Part shown: positions 27,506 through 35,397 of the stretch, in pieces | How positions within the stretch are numbered: position 1 is the first letter of the stretch | How the letters are laid out: each line of letters opens with the position of its first letter | Source of the DNA: Paraburkholderia azotifigens | Lineage (GTDB): Bacteria > Pseudomonadota > Gammaproteobacteria > Burkholderiales > Burkholderiaceae | Direction of reading: 5' to 3' | Assembly (NCBI RefSeq): GCF_007995085.1 | Contig: NZ_VOQS01000005.1 | Location: 1,116,001 to 1,180,000, forward strand | DNA: 64,000 nucleotides | The notes under the pieces: model-generated | The model's input: the letters and a program-made list of their open reading frames with translations, nothing else | Told to the model about the DNA's origin: nothing | Databases searched by the model: none | Position numbers and translations under genes: made by a program

Positions 27506-28462
27506 ATGGCAAATCCAGTCGAAACGGAACACAGCGCCGTCCGCCCGTTCCAGCGCGTGCTGCTGGCCGTCGACGCCAGCGACGCGAGTCTGCGCGCGGC
27601 TCAATATGCGAACGTGCTGTTCAGCGGGCGCGCGGCCATGGCCGCCGTATCGGTTGCGGATAATCCGCGCACGCTGTTTCCGCTCGGCGCGACCACCCAG
27701 GCATTCCTCGCTGCCGCGCGCGACGAACTGCTCAGCGACGCGCGCGACGCGGTGCAGAAAATCGCGGCGCTGTTTCCGGGCACGCTGGAAACGGATGTGA
27801 TCGATCTGTCGAAGCGCGACGGCGACACGGTGCACGCGCTGCTCGACACGGCGGCGCACTGGCAGGCGGATCTGCTCGTGATGGGCGCGCGTCATCATCG
27901 CGGGCTGTTGCGCTGGATCGAAGGCGCCGTGTCCGAGCCCGTCACGCGGCGCGCGAACAGTTCGCTGCTGGTCGTCCCCGAAAACAGCCGCGTCGGCACG
28001 GACCGGCGGCCGCAGCGCATCCTGTTCGCGCTCGACGGCAGCGCGCATTCGCTCGGCGCGCTGCGCATCGGCCTTCAGTTCGCATCGGCGCAGACGCAGT
28101 TGCGCGCGATCTACGTGGTCGATCGCGCCGTGCATCTGTTCGATATCGCGCCCGTCGACATGCTCGAAGGCGCGTTCATCGAAGAAGGACGCGTCGCGCT
28201 CGAACTCGCCGCGCGTATCGTCGAGAGCGAAGGACGCACGGCTGAAACCGCACTCATCGAAACCAACCGGACAGGCGACGACGTGCCGCATGCTATCGTG
28301 CGCGACGCCGAACAATGGAACGCCGACCTGCTCGTCGTCGGCACACATGGACGGCGCGGCGTCGCGCGCTGGTTCCTCGGCAGCGTCGCGACGCGCACGC
28401 TGCGGCTCGCCGATACGCCCGTTCTGTTGGCCCGCGTGCCCGAGTTGTCGCAGCAGACGTAA
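27506..28462 (+). CDS. Universal stress protein, tandem Usp domains
   Basis: A 318-aa protein of two UspA folds (about 15-150 and 165-310). Each starts with a strand like VLLAVDAS or ILFALDGS. The second ends with VVGTHGRRGVARWFLGSVA, the G-2X-G-9X-G(S/T) ATP-binding signature; the first has GARHHRGLLRWIEGAVSEPV, a weaker version. Usp proteins bind ATP or other nucleotides and support survival in non-growing cells. CGGAGGA lies before ATG 27506. An FNR-like box is shared with the divergent CBS gene. Confidence 0.92.
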   Translation: MANPVETEHSAVRPFQRVLLAVDASDASLRAAQYANVLFSGRAAMAAVSVADNPRTLFPLGATTQAFLAAARDELLSDARDAVQKIAALFPGTLETDVIDLSKRDGDTVHALLDTAAHWQADLLVMGARHHRGLLRWIEGAVSEPVTRRANSSLLVVPENSRVGTDRRPQRILFALDGSAHSLGALRIGLQFASAQTQLRAIYVVDRAVHLFDIAPVDMLEGAFIEEGRVALELAARIVESEGRTAETALIETNRTGDDVPHAIVRDAEQWNADLLVVGTHGRRGVARWFLGSVATRTLRLADTPVLLARVPELSQQT

Positions 28463-28503
28463 GCCGTGTGCGCCGCAGCTCACGATGAGCGCTTCCGGCG
28501 CGC

Positions 28504-28517
28504 TTGATCTGCATCAA
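28504..28517. promoter_or_regulatory. Perfect FNR box before the nitroreductase gene
   Basis: TTGAT-CTGC-ATCAA, a perfect dyad, centred 60 bases before the ATG at 28571. Placing it at -41.5 gives a transcription start near 28552 and a leader of about 19 bases. Confidence 0.85.
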
Positions 28518-28570
28518 TCCGCACACTCCGAAGCATGGGACGATGCACCTACGTTCTTTCGGAGATCCGC

Positions 28571-29305
28571 ATGCGGAAGACGCTTTCCACGCGCGGACGG
28601 CACGCCATGACCAAACCTCTTTTCCGCATCGGCGCCGCGCTGCTCAATACGCCCACGCCAAAGCCCGTCGAAGGCACACCCGTGCCCTATATCGGCTTTG
28701 CGCCCGCGCAGCGCACGGGCGGCATGCCCTTGTTCGACGCGCTCGCGGCCCGGCAGACGTCGCGCGAATTCGCGGAAACGCCGCTCGATCACGGCACGCT
28801 AGGCGATCTGCTATGGGCCGCCGACGGCATCAACCGCGATGGCGAAGGCGGCCGCACTGCGCCGTCGGCGCTCGGCGGCTATGAAATCGACATCTATGTG
28901 CTGCTGGCAAGCGGCGCATATCGCTACGATGTCGCGGCGCATGCGCTCTCGCTCGTCGCCTCCGCCGACCTGCGCGCGATGACGGGCTATCAGGAGTTTC
29001 TCGGTCACGCGCCCGTCAATCTCGTCTACGTCGCGGACCTGACGCGCATGCAGGACGTGCCGCAGGCGCAGCGCGAAGCGTTTGCCTCGGCGAGCGCGGG
29101 CGCGATCCTGCAGAACGTGTACCTGTACTGCGCATCGACGGGACTGGCGGCCGCCGCGCGCGGCTGGATGAATCGCACGGCGCTCGCCGTCAATCTGAAG
29201 CTGCCCGTCGGATCGGTGGCCCTGCTTGCACAGACGGTCGGGCATTTCGCGGTCGGACGCGGGCATCGCCCGGCAGACGAGGACTTTGCGACGACGGCAT
29301 GCTGA
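28571..29305 (+). CDS. Nitroreductase family protein
   Basis: A 244-aa FMN-dependent oxidoreductase-like protein. FDALAARQTSREFAETPL is the nitroreductase opening, with the Arg-x-Ser-x-Arg-like FMN-phosphate site. ASAGAILQNVYLYCASTGLA and the terminal GHFAVGRGH also fit SagB-like or small nitroreductases. The physiological electron acceptor is unknown. GGAG lies 6 bases before ATG 28571; ATG 28607 is also in frame. A perfect FNR box stands upstream, so expression at low oxygen is expected. Confidence 0.85.
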   Translation: MRKTLSTRGRHAMTKPLFRIGAALLNTPTPKPVEGTPVPYIGFAPAQRTGGMPLFDALAARQTSREFAETPLDHGTLGDLLWAADGINRDGEGGRTAPSALGGYEIDIYVLLASGAYRYDVAAHALSLVASADLRAMTGYQEFLGHAPVNLVYVADLTRMQDVPQAQREAFASASAGAILQNVYLYCASTGLAAAARGWMNRTALAVNLKLPVGSVALLAQTVGHFAVGRGHRPADEDFATTAC

Positions 29306-29432
29306 GCGCGTCGCCAAGCACGCGGGCAACGAAGCAAAACACAAAGGGTGCCGCTCGTGGCGAACCGGGCGGCGCCCTCCTTCGTCGTTCGCTTCGCCGG
29401 TTCGCTTCGTCGATTTCGTTCTGAGACTTCCG

Positions 29433-29456
29433 TCGAATCAGGCTTCGAATCAGGCT
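29433..29456. repeat. Tandem 12-bp duplication at the Usp stop
   Basis: TCGAATCAGGCT occurs twice in tandem (29433-29444 and 29445-29456). It covers the end of the minus-strand Usp gene and duplicates its stop codon in frame, so the protein end is unaffected. Confidence 0.8.
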
Positions 29457-29914
29457 TCTTCCTGCGGCTCGCTGCCGCGCACCAGCAGCACGGGACACCG
29501 CGACATCCGCACAAAACGCTCCGCGACGCTGCCCAGCACGAGCCGCTTCACGCCTCGCCGGCCGTGCGTGCCGAGCACGACGAGTTCCGCGCCGATGCGC
29601 TCCGCACAGCGCTGCAGCGCGTGCGCGACGTCGTCGTTCAGTTGCCCGGTTTCAATGAGCTCCGTCGCACACGCGACGCCCGATGGCTTGCATGCCGCCT
29701 GCGCGTCTTCCAGCGCGATACGGCCGTCGTTACGCAGAGCGTCCGTCAGCGCGACGGGATCGAAGTATCCGGCGTAGCTGAACAGCGGCGACGTATCGAC
29801 GACGAAGACGGCATGCACCGTCCCGCTCGTCACCGACGCCATTTTCAGGGCCTCCTGGACCGCCTGCTTCGAGGTGTGACTGCCGTCCACCGCCACGAGG
29901 ATTTTCTTGTACAT
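29450..29914 (-). CDS. Universal stress protein UspA, single domain
   Basis: A 154-aa single UspA domain. It starts KKILVAVDGSHTSKQAVQEA and ends with VVLGTHGRRGVKRLVLGSVAERFV, the full ATP-binding signature. GGAG precedes ATG 29914. It probably shares a transcript with the flavodoxin gene 69 bases upstream, whose promoter region has an FNR box. It is expected to act in energy-limited survival. Confidence 0.92.
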   Translation of the reverse strand: MYKKILVAVDGSHTSKQAVQEALKMASVTSGTVHAVFVVDTSPLFSYAGYFDPVALTDALRNDGRIALEDAQAACKPSGVACATELIETGQLNDDVAHALQRCAERIGAELVVLGTHGRRGVKRLVLGSVAERFVRMSRCPVLLVRGSEPQEEA

Positions 29915-29983
29915 GATGAGACTCCATGAAATGCGCTCAAAGCCGGCGCGCAGCACCGCGCTCCAGGAAAACGGGCGGACTCG

Positions 29984-30511
29984 CTACACGACCCAGTCGG
30001 TCTCGCGCAGCCTGGCCAGCCGATGCCGGATCTTCTGGCCGAATCCTTGCCGCTTGGTGCCGTCGATGCGCCGGCGCAAGTCATGCGCCGTGATCGCGCA
30101 GACGGCCAGCGGCGCCTTGCCCGCTGCCTTCGCCATCTGATTCAGCGCCGGCTGACTGCCGCGCCCGCCAAGCGTGCAGAACAGCGCGAGATGCCGGATG
30201 CGCGCGCGCTGCGCCTTCACCCACGCGACAGCGGGCGCGGACGCGCGGCTTGCCCACACAGGCGTGCCGACCACGATGGCGTCGTAGGCGGACAGATCGT
30301 GGATCGGCGGCATCACGAGGACTTCGCGGCGGCGCAGTGCGTCGAGCAGCGAGCGCACGTAGCCGCGCGCCCCGGTACGCGCCGGATGCGCGCCTTGCTC
30401 GCGGATCGCCTCGATGTCGGCGCCCATTTCCGCCGCGAGCAGTTCCGCGATGCGCTGCGTCGTGCCGCTGCGCGAGTAGTAGACGACCAGGATCCTGCGT
30501 GACGCGGACAT
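29984..30511 (-). CDS. Flavodoxin-like protein
   Basis: A 175-aa flavodoxin or NAD(P)H-quinone-oxidoreductase-like protein. The FMN-phosphate loop is YYSRSGTTQRIAELLA at residues 10-25, and VVGTPVWASRASAPAVAWV and LFCTLGGRGSQ are the other two FMN-contact loops. The tail is basic. It is probably an electron carrier or quinone reductase for low-oxygen metabolism. The start is ATG 30511; an FNR box lies 71 bases upstream. Confidence 0.85.
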   Translation of the reverse strand: MSASRRILVVYYSRSGTTQRIAELLAAEMGADIEAIREQGAHPARTGARGYVRSLLDALRRREVLVMPPIHDLSAYDAIVVGTPVWASRASAPAVAWVKAQRARIRHLALFCTLGGRGSQPALNQMAKAAGKAPLAVCAITAHDLRRRIDGTKRQGFGQKIRHRLARLRETDWVV

Positions 30512-30575
30512 GACGGCTTCTCCCTTTCCTCGTAATGCGGGTGAGTCCAGCTTAAAGGTCTGCCGCGCCGCGCCG

Positions 30576-30589
30576 CTGATCCAGATCAA
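30576..30589. promoter_or_regulatory. FNR-like box before flavodoxin-Usp unit
   Basis: On the minus strand TTGAT-CTGG-ATCAG, one mismatch from consensus, in the 87-base gap between the alcohol dehydrogenase stop and the flavodoxin start. It is centred 71 bases before ATG 30511. Confidence 0.75.
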
Positions 30590-30598
30590 ACACGGCGG

Positions 30599-31639
30599 CT
30601 AGGAAACTTCGATCAGCACCTTCAGCGCATGCGTGCTGGCCGCGTGCGAAAACGTTTCGTACGCGGCCAGCATGTCGTCGAGCGCGAAGCGATGCGTGAT
30701 CAGCTGCTTCGGATCGAGCCGTCCCGCGCGCACGGTTTTCATCAGCATCGGCGTGCTGACGGTATCGACGAGACGCGTCGTGATCGAGATGTTGCGGTCC
30801 CACAGCTGTTCGATATGCAGATCGCACTTCACGCCGTGCACGCCGATATTCGCAATCGTGCCGCCCGGCGCGATCAGCGCTTCGCAGAGCTCGAACGTCG
30901 CGGGCACGCCGACGGCTTCGATCGCGCAGTCCACGCCCGTCGAATCGGTGAGCGCCATCACCTGCGCGACGGCGTCTTCGTGACGGTTGTCGATGCATGC
31001 CGTCGCGCCGAAACGCCGTGCGACCTCGAGCCGGTTCGGGTCGGGATCGATCATGACGATCTGCGCGGGCGAATAGAACTGCGCGGTCAACAGCGACGCG
31101 AGCCCGATCGGGCCCGCACCGACAATGGCGACCGTGCTGCCCGGCTGAACCTTGCCGTTGAGCACGCCGCATTCGAAACCCGTCGGCAGGATGTCGGAGA
31201 GCATCACGAGCGCCTCTTCGTCGAGGCCGGCGGGAATGCGGTAAAGACTGGTCTGCGCGTGAGGAATGCGTACGTATTCGGCCTGCGTGCCGTCGATACG
31301 GTTGCCGAGAATCCATCCGCCTGTTGTGCAATGCGAGTACATGCCGCGCCGGCAGTATTCGCACTGTCCGCACGACGAAATGCACGACACCAGCACGTGA
31401 TCGCCGACAGCCAGGCCGTTCACCGCGCTGCCCACGCTGTGCACGACGCCCACGCCTTCATGGCCGAGAATGCGCCCCGGTTCGCAGGTCGGCACGTCGC
31501 CCTTCAGAATGTGCAGGTCGGTGCCGCAAATGGTGGTGCGCGTCATGCGGACAATGGCATCCGTGGGCGCGGACAGTTCCGGCATCGGACGTTCGTCGAG
31601 CGACTTCTCGCCGGGACCGTGATAGACGAGTGCTTTCAT
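30599..31639 (-). CDS. Zinc-dependent alcohol dehydrogenase
   Basis: A 346-aa medium-chain dehydrogenase. Catalytic-zinc ligands are Cys38, His60 and Glu61 (GHEGVGVVHSVG). Structural-zinc cysteines are 90, 93, 96 and 104 (CGQCEYCRRGMYSHC). The NAD loop is VGAGPIGLASLLTA. It probably reduces aldehydes or oxidises secondary alcohols to balance redox at low oxygen. GGAGG lies before ATG 31639. The upstream gap holds two perfect FNR boxes. Confidence 0.92.
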   Translation of the reverse strand: MKALVYHGPGEKSLDERPMPELSAPTDAIVRMTRTTICGTDLHILKGDVPTCEPGRILGHEGVGVVHSVGSAVNGLAVGDHVLVSCISSCGQCEYCRRGMYSHCTTGGWILGNRIDGTQAEYVRIPHAQTSLYRIPAGLDEEALVMLSDILPTGFECGVLNGKVQPGSTVAIVGAGPIGLASLLTAQFYSPAQIVMIDPDPNRLEVARRFGATACIDNRHEDAVAQVMALTDSTGVDCAIEAVGVPATFELCEALIAPGGTIANIGVHGVKCDLHIEQLWDRNISITTRLVDTVSTPMLMKTVRAGRLDPKQLITHRFALDDMLAAYETFSHAASTHALKVLIEVS

Positions 31640-31707
31640 ACAAGTCCTCCGTCAAAGGAATGAAGCAGTTCACACAGACCAATCTATGCGAGCGCCGCAT
31701 GGCGGCC

Positions 31708-31721
31708 TTGATGTCGATCAA
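31708..31721. promoter_or_regulatory. Perfect FNR box, alcohol dehydrogenase side
   Basis: TTGAT-GTCG-ATCAA, centred 75 bases before the alcohol dehydrogenase ATG (31639). Position -41.5 would give a start near 31673. A degenerate copy, TTGAT-GATA-GTCAC, follows at 31739-31752. Confidence 0.85.
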
Positions 31722-31774
31722 CCGGCATGGAACCCGGCTTGATGATAGTCACGCAGCGCACGATGCGACACCGC

Positions 31775-31788
31775 TTGATCTGCATCAA
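31775..31788. promoter_or_regulatory. Perfect FNR box, Usp side
   Basis: TTGAT-CTGC-ATCAA within a longer perfect dyad (9-bp arms, 31771-31792). It is centred 96 bases before the Usp ATG at 31878 and shares its core, including the spacer, with the box at 28504. Confidence 0.85.
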
Positions 31789-31877
31789 GCGGGGCTGAGC
31801 GACCAATCGTAGACTCGATTTCATCGCGGGCCGCGGCCCGCCCGACCCCGACGTCTGTCTGTTCTGGAGCAACCGCG

Positions 31878-32717
31878 ATGAGTTACAAGAGCATCCTCGT
31901 GCAACTCGATACGGGCGCGCATGCGCATCCGCGCCTCGAAATCGCGCTGCGTGTCGCGCATCAGTTTCATGCGCGCCTCACGGGCCTTTTCACCACCTAC
32001 ATCCCCGAGCCGCACGCGTTCTTCGTGATGGCGGGCACGGCGTCCTACTACGCGGAACACGAGCGTCAGCGCAGCGAGCGCAGCGCCGCGCTGGAGCGAC
32101 TGTTTCATGCGGAGGCCGCGCGCGCGAAGGTCGACGGCCGCTGGATCTCGGCGCCGGGTTATGCGAACGACGTGGTGCCGCCGTACGCGCGCCTCGCCGA
32201 TCTGGTGATCGCGGGACAGGCCGATCCGCAAGACCCGGAATCGTTCATCGCCGATCAGTTCGCCGAGCATCTGCTGATGTCGGCGGGCCGGCCCGTCTTG
32301 CTCGTGCCCGCGAGCGGCGCGCACGCGAAGCTCGGGCAACGGGTGCTCGTTGCGTGGGATGGCAGCCGCGAAGCCACGCGCGCGATCCACGACGCGATGC
32401 CGTTTCTCTCGCATGCCGCCGATGTCACGCTGCTCACCGTCAATGCGATGCGCGCCGAACCGCCCGCGTGGCGCATTCCCGGCTCCGACATCGCGCTGAC
32501 GATCGCGCGTCACGGCGTGAAGGTGAACGTGCGCGAACTCAGCGCCGGCGACGACGCCGCGATCGGCGACGTGCTGCTGTCGCAGGCGGCCGACGCGGGC
32601 TGCGACATGATCGTGATGGGCGCGTACGCGCATTCCCGTTTGCACGAACTGGTGCTCGGCGGCGCGACGCGCACCGTGCTCCGGTCGATGACCGTGCCCG
32701 TGCTGCTGTCGCATTGA
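31878..32717 (+). CDS. Universal stress protein, two Usp domains
   Basis: A 279-aa UspA protein with two halves (about 1-150 and 155-279). The first half is degenerate and ends RPVLLVPAS. The second begins VLVAWDGSREATRAIHDAM and closes with VMGAYAHSRLHELVLGGATR, the form of nucleotide signature usual in this Usp subgroup. It is followed after 19 bases by a paralogous gene, so this is a tandem duplication. A perfect FNR box lies upstream. Confidence 0.9.
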   Translation: MSYKSILVQLDTGAHAHPRLEIALRVAHQFHARLTGLFTTYIPEPHAFFVMAGTASYYAEHERQRSERSAALERLFHAEAARAKVDGRWISAPGYANDVVPPYARLADLVIAGQADPQDPESFIADQFAEHLLMSAGRPVLLVPASGAHAKLGQRVLVAWDGSREATRAIHDAMPFLSHAADVTLLTVNAMRAEPPAWRIPGSDIALTIARHGVKVNVRELSAGDDAAIGDVLLSQAADAGCDMIVMGAYAHSRLHELVLGGATRTVLRSMTVPVLLSH

Positions 32718-32736
32718 GCCCAGAAAAGGAACCGAC

Positions 32737-33585
32737 ATGAGCTACAAGACCCTGCTCGTCCATATCGACGATAGCCGCCGCAGCGACACGCGCATCGCGC
32801 TGTCGCTCGAGCTTGCGCAGCGCTGGGATGCGCATCTGATCGGCCTGTATGTCGTCTGTCAGGATCTGTTCCGGCCGATCTTCCGGCAGGACAAGACGCT
32901 GTCTTTCGCGCAGATCGAAGCACAGGAAGCGAACCGCCGCGACAAGGCCGGGAACGCCTTCCTCGCAGCCGCCGAACGTGCCGGACGCAGCGCCGAATGG
33001 CGTGCGCCGCCCGGACCCGCGCTCGATGTCGCGATGCTGCACGCGAGGCACGCCGACCTGCTCGTCCTCGGCCAGGAAGATCCGAACGATCCCACTTCGT
33101 TCGTCGCGCCGCATTTCGTCGGCGATCTGGTGCTGGGCGCCGGCCGCCCCGCGCTCGTCCTGCCGTATGCGGGCGAGGTGCGCACGCTCGGCGAAAACGT
33201 GCTGGTCGCCTGGGACGGCAGCCGTGAAGCCGCGCGCGCCGCCGCCGACGCGCTACCCCTGCTGCAGCGGGCGCGCCATGTCGGCATCGAAATCGTGCGC
33301 GGGCATGGGCATGGGCACGTGCACGGGCAGCATCCCGACGCGCCCGAGGGCATCGACGTCGCCGCATGGCTCGACGCGCATGGCGTGCGCGCGGCGTTCT
33401 CGACGACGCCGCACACCGTTGGTGTCGGCGCGGGCGCGACGCTGCTCAATCGCGCTTCGGATCTGCACGCGGACCTGCTGGTGACGGGTGCGTACGGCCA
33501 TGCCCGCGCGCGCGAACGCGTGTTCGGCGGCGTCACGCGGACCATGCTGGAGTCGATGACGATGCCCGTGCTGATGTCGCATTGA
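32737..33585 (+). CDS. Universal stress protein, two Usp domains, His-rich insert
   Basis: A 282-aa paralogue of the preceding gene, starting SYKTLLVHIDDSRRSDTRIA. The second half has VLVAWDGSREAARAAADAL and VTGAYGHARARERVFGGVTR. A His-rich stretch GHGHGHVHGQH near residue 190 is absent from the paralogue and could bind metal ions. AAGGA lies before ATG 32737. It is expected to be co-transcribed with the upstream Usp gene. Confidence 0.9.
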   Translation: MSYKTLLVHIDDSRRSDTRIALSLELAQRWDAHLIGLYVVCQDLFRPIFRQDKTLSFAQIEAQEANRRDKAGNAFLAAAERAGRSAEWRAPPGPALDVAMLHARHADLLVLGQEDPNDPTSFVAPHFVGDLVLGAGRPALVLPYAGEVRTLGENVLVAWDGSREAARAAADALPLLQRARHVGIEIVRGHGHGHVHGQHPDAPEGIDVAAWLDAHGVRAAFSTTPHTVGVGAGATLLNRASDLHADLLVTGAYGHARARERVFGGVTRTMLESMTMPVLMSH

Positions 33586-33721
33586 TGGCGGCAGACGCCT
33601 GGCGTCATGGGCGAGACGCCGTGCGTCGCGCGACGGCAGACGGCGGCGCGCATCGGCGCGCGGCTCGCAAGCGTGCACAATGTCTGCGCCGCGCAGCCGC
33701 GCGCCATGCACTCCTCTCGCG

Positions 33722-34233
33722 ATGAAGGCCCGGATGAAAGTCGACTTCGACGTCATGCGCAAGCCACGAGCGTTACCGGCACCGTCGAACGTGCGGCTGG
33801 CCGCGCCCTTCGTGCTGAGCGTCGTCGCGTCCGTCCTCGCCGTCGGCATCATGCTGGCCGTCGTGGTATCGAATGACGCAGATCATGCGGGCGCGGCGCG
33901 TGCGGCAGCCCCGGCCGCGCCCGCAGCGAACCGCGACGAGGCGCGCATGACGGGCATCATCCCCTCGTCGATGGAAGCGATCATCATGATCGACGAAGCG
34001 CAGAACATCGTGATCTTCAACCCCACAGCCGAGCGCATCTTCGGCATCTTCGGCCTCCGCGCCGCGCAGGCGCGCATTCCGGTGAAGACAGGTCGTTCGG
34101 CCTGACCGGCGTGCGCGAACGGGCCCATATGCAGGGCGGCGCCGTGCCGATCGATACGGCGGCGAACGAAGGCTTTACACTGACGGTCACCTTTCCCTTG
34201 CAGGCCGCGCAACAGGAACACACGTATCCATGA
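33722..34233 (+). pseudogene. Remnant of a PAS-type sensor histidine kinase
   Basis: A kinase with its centre deleted. From ATG 33722 there is an N-terminal transmembrane helix (about residues 25-48) and the start of a PAS domain (IIPSSMEAIIMIDEAQNIV, NPTAERIFG). This frame runs to a stop at 34103-34105. In a shifted frame, SFGLTGVRERAHMQGG and EGFTLTVTFPL, the last part of a HATPase domain, run to TGA 34231-34233. The dimerisation His domain and the ATP-binding N and G1 boxes are missing. The old stop overlaps the ATG of the response-regulator gene, the mark of a former kinase-regulator operon. Confidence 0.8.
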
Positions 34234-34877
34234 TCAAGGTTTTGCTTGCCGACGACCACACGCTCGTACGCGACGGGCTGCGCCACATCCTGCAATCCGC
34301 GAGCGGATTCGACGTCGCGGGCGAAGCATGCGACAGCGCGACCACCGTTGCGCTGGTCCGCGCCACCGACGCGCACGTGCTGGTGCTCGACCTGTCGATG
34401 CCCGGCCGCAACGGCATCGACCTCATCCGGCAGATCAAGGACGAGGAGCCCGCGCTGCGCATTCTCGTGCTGACCATGCACGCCGAGCAGCAATACGCGG
34501 TGCGTGCTTTCAAGGCAGGCGCGTCCGGCTACATGACCAAGGAAAGCGCGAGCGCCGAACTGGTCGGCGCCGTGACGAAGGTGGCGGCGGGCGGCGTCTA
34601 TGTCAGTCTCGCGATGGCCGAGCGCTTCGCGCAGAATCTGAACGAGCCCGCCGAAGCATTGCCGCATCAACGGCTGTCCGACCGGGAATTCGACGTGTTC
34701 CGGCGCATCGTCGCCGGTCAGACGATCACCGAGATCGCCCACAAACTCTGTCTGAGCGTCAAGACCGTCAGCACGCACAAGACCCGCATCCTCGAGAAGA
34801 TGCAGATGCCGAACGAAAACGGCCTCGTGCGCTATGCGATCCGCCACAAGCTCATCGACGACGAAGCCGACCTCTGA
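34230..34877 (+). CDS. NarL/FixJ-family response regulator
   Basis: A 215-aa two-domain regulator. The receiver has the acidic pair Asp8-Asp9, phospho-acceptor Asp54 and Lys104, all intact. The C-terminal LuxR-type helix-turn-helix starts RLSDREFDVFRRIVAGQTIT and includes SVKTVSTHKTRILEKM. Its cognate kinase just upstream is broken, so another kinase, such as the one at 38408, may phosphorylate it. A palindrome of the NarL/RcsB style lies 6 bases after the stop. Confidence 0.93.
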   Translation: MIKVLLADDHTLVRDGLRHILQSASGFDVAGEACDSATTVALVRATDAHVLVLDLSMPGRNGIDLIRQIKDEEPALRILVLTMHAEQQYAVRAFKAGASGYMTKESASAELVGAVTKVAAGGVYVSLAMAERFAQNLNEPAEALPHQRLSDREFDVFRRIVAGQTITEIAHKLCLSVKTVSTHKTRILEKMQMPNENGLVRYAIRHKLIDDEADL

Positions 34878-34882
34878 CGGGG

Positions 34883-34896
34883 TAGGAATATTCCTA
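34883..34896. promoter_or_regulatory. 14-bp palindrome resembling an RcsB/BvgA-type site
   Basis: TAGGAATATTCCTA is perfectly symmetric and resembles the inverted heptamers bound by LuxR-type response regulators (RcsAB box and BvgA heptads). It lies between the NarL-type regulator and the receiver-only gene that starts at 34970, so it could control that gene. Binding is inferred. Confidence 0.5.
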
Positions 34897-34969
34897 TAGC
34901 CGCTGCTTAAGCTCCTAGGCTCGCTTCAAGCATCTCCGATACTTTTTTGAGATAAGCCCGCCGATACTG

Positions 34970-35380
34970 GTGGACATGGATACCGCCGTGTCAGCCATTA
35001 CTTCGAAGGTCTATCTCGTCGATGCCGCCGTCGAAGTCAGACGCCGCCTCGCGCGTCTGCTCGGTGCCATCGCGGGCGTCGAGGTGGCCGGGGAGGCCGA
35101 AGACGGCGACGCTGCGCTCGAAGGCATTCTCGCCGCGGACGCGGATATCGTCGTGCTCGACCTGCGCCTCGCGAATGGAACCAGCCTCGAACTGATCCAG
35201 GCGCTGTCGCGCACGCATCCCGCCATCATCAAGATCGTGCTGACGAACCATACCGCGCGCGCATTTCGCGCCGCCTGCGAGGCAGCAGGCGCCGATTTCT
35301 TCTTCGACAAGACATCTGAATTCGATGCGGCCTGCCACACGGTCGCAGGCATTGCACGCGCGCGCCTCGCGCGCCCGTGA
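34970..35380 (+). CDS. Single-domain receiver protein
   Basis: A 136-aa receiver without output domain. The phospho-acceptor is Asp64 (VVLDLRLANG) and the conserved Lys is Lys114 (FFDKTSEF). The acidic pair is reduced to one Asp (VYLVDAAV, Asp18), so magnesium binding or phosphorylation could be altered. It may act by protein contact or as a phosphate sink. GTG 34970 and ATG 34976 are possible starts. It ends 17 bases before the FNR-type gene. Confidence 0.85.
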   Translation: MDMDTAVSAITSKVYLVDAAVEVRRRLARLLGAIAGVEVAGEAEDGDAALEGILAADADIVVLDLRLANGTSLELIQALSRTHPAIIKIVLTNHTARAFRAACEAAGADFFFDKTSEFDAACHTVAGIARARLARP

Positions 35381-35397
35381 ATGAACAGGAGCCGATC

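Noticed and set aside
31739..31752. An eighth FNR-like site, TTGAT-GATA-GTCAC
   Set aside because: Two mismatches lie in one half-site and it is flanked by two perfect boxes, so it was not counted separately.
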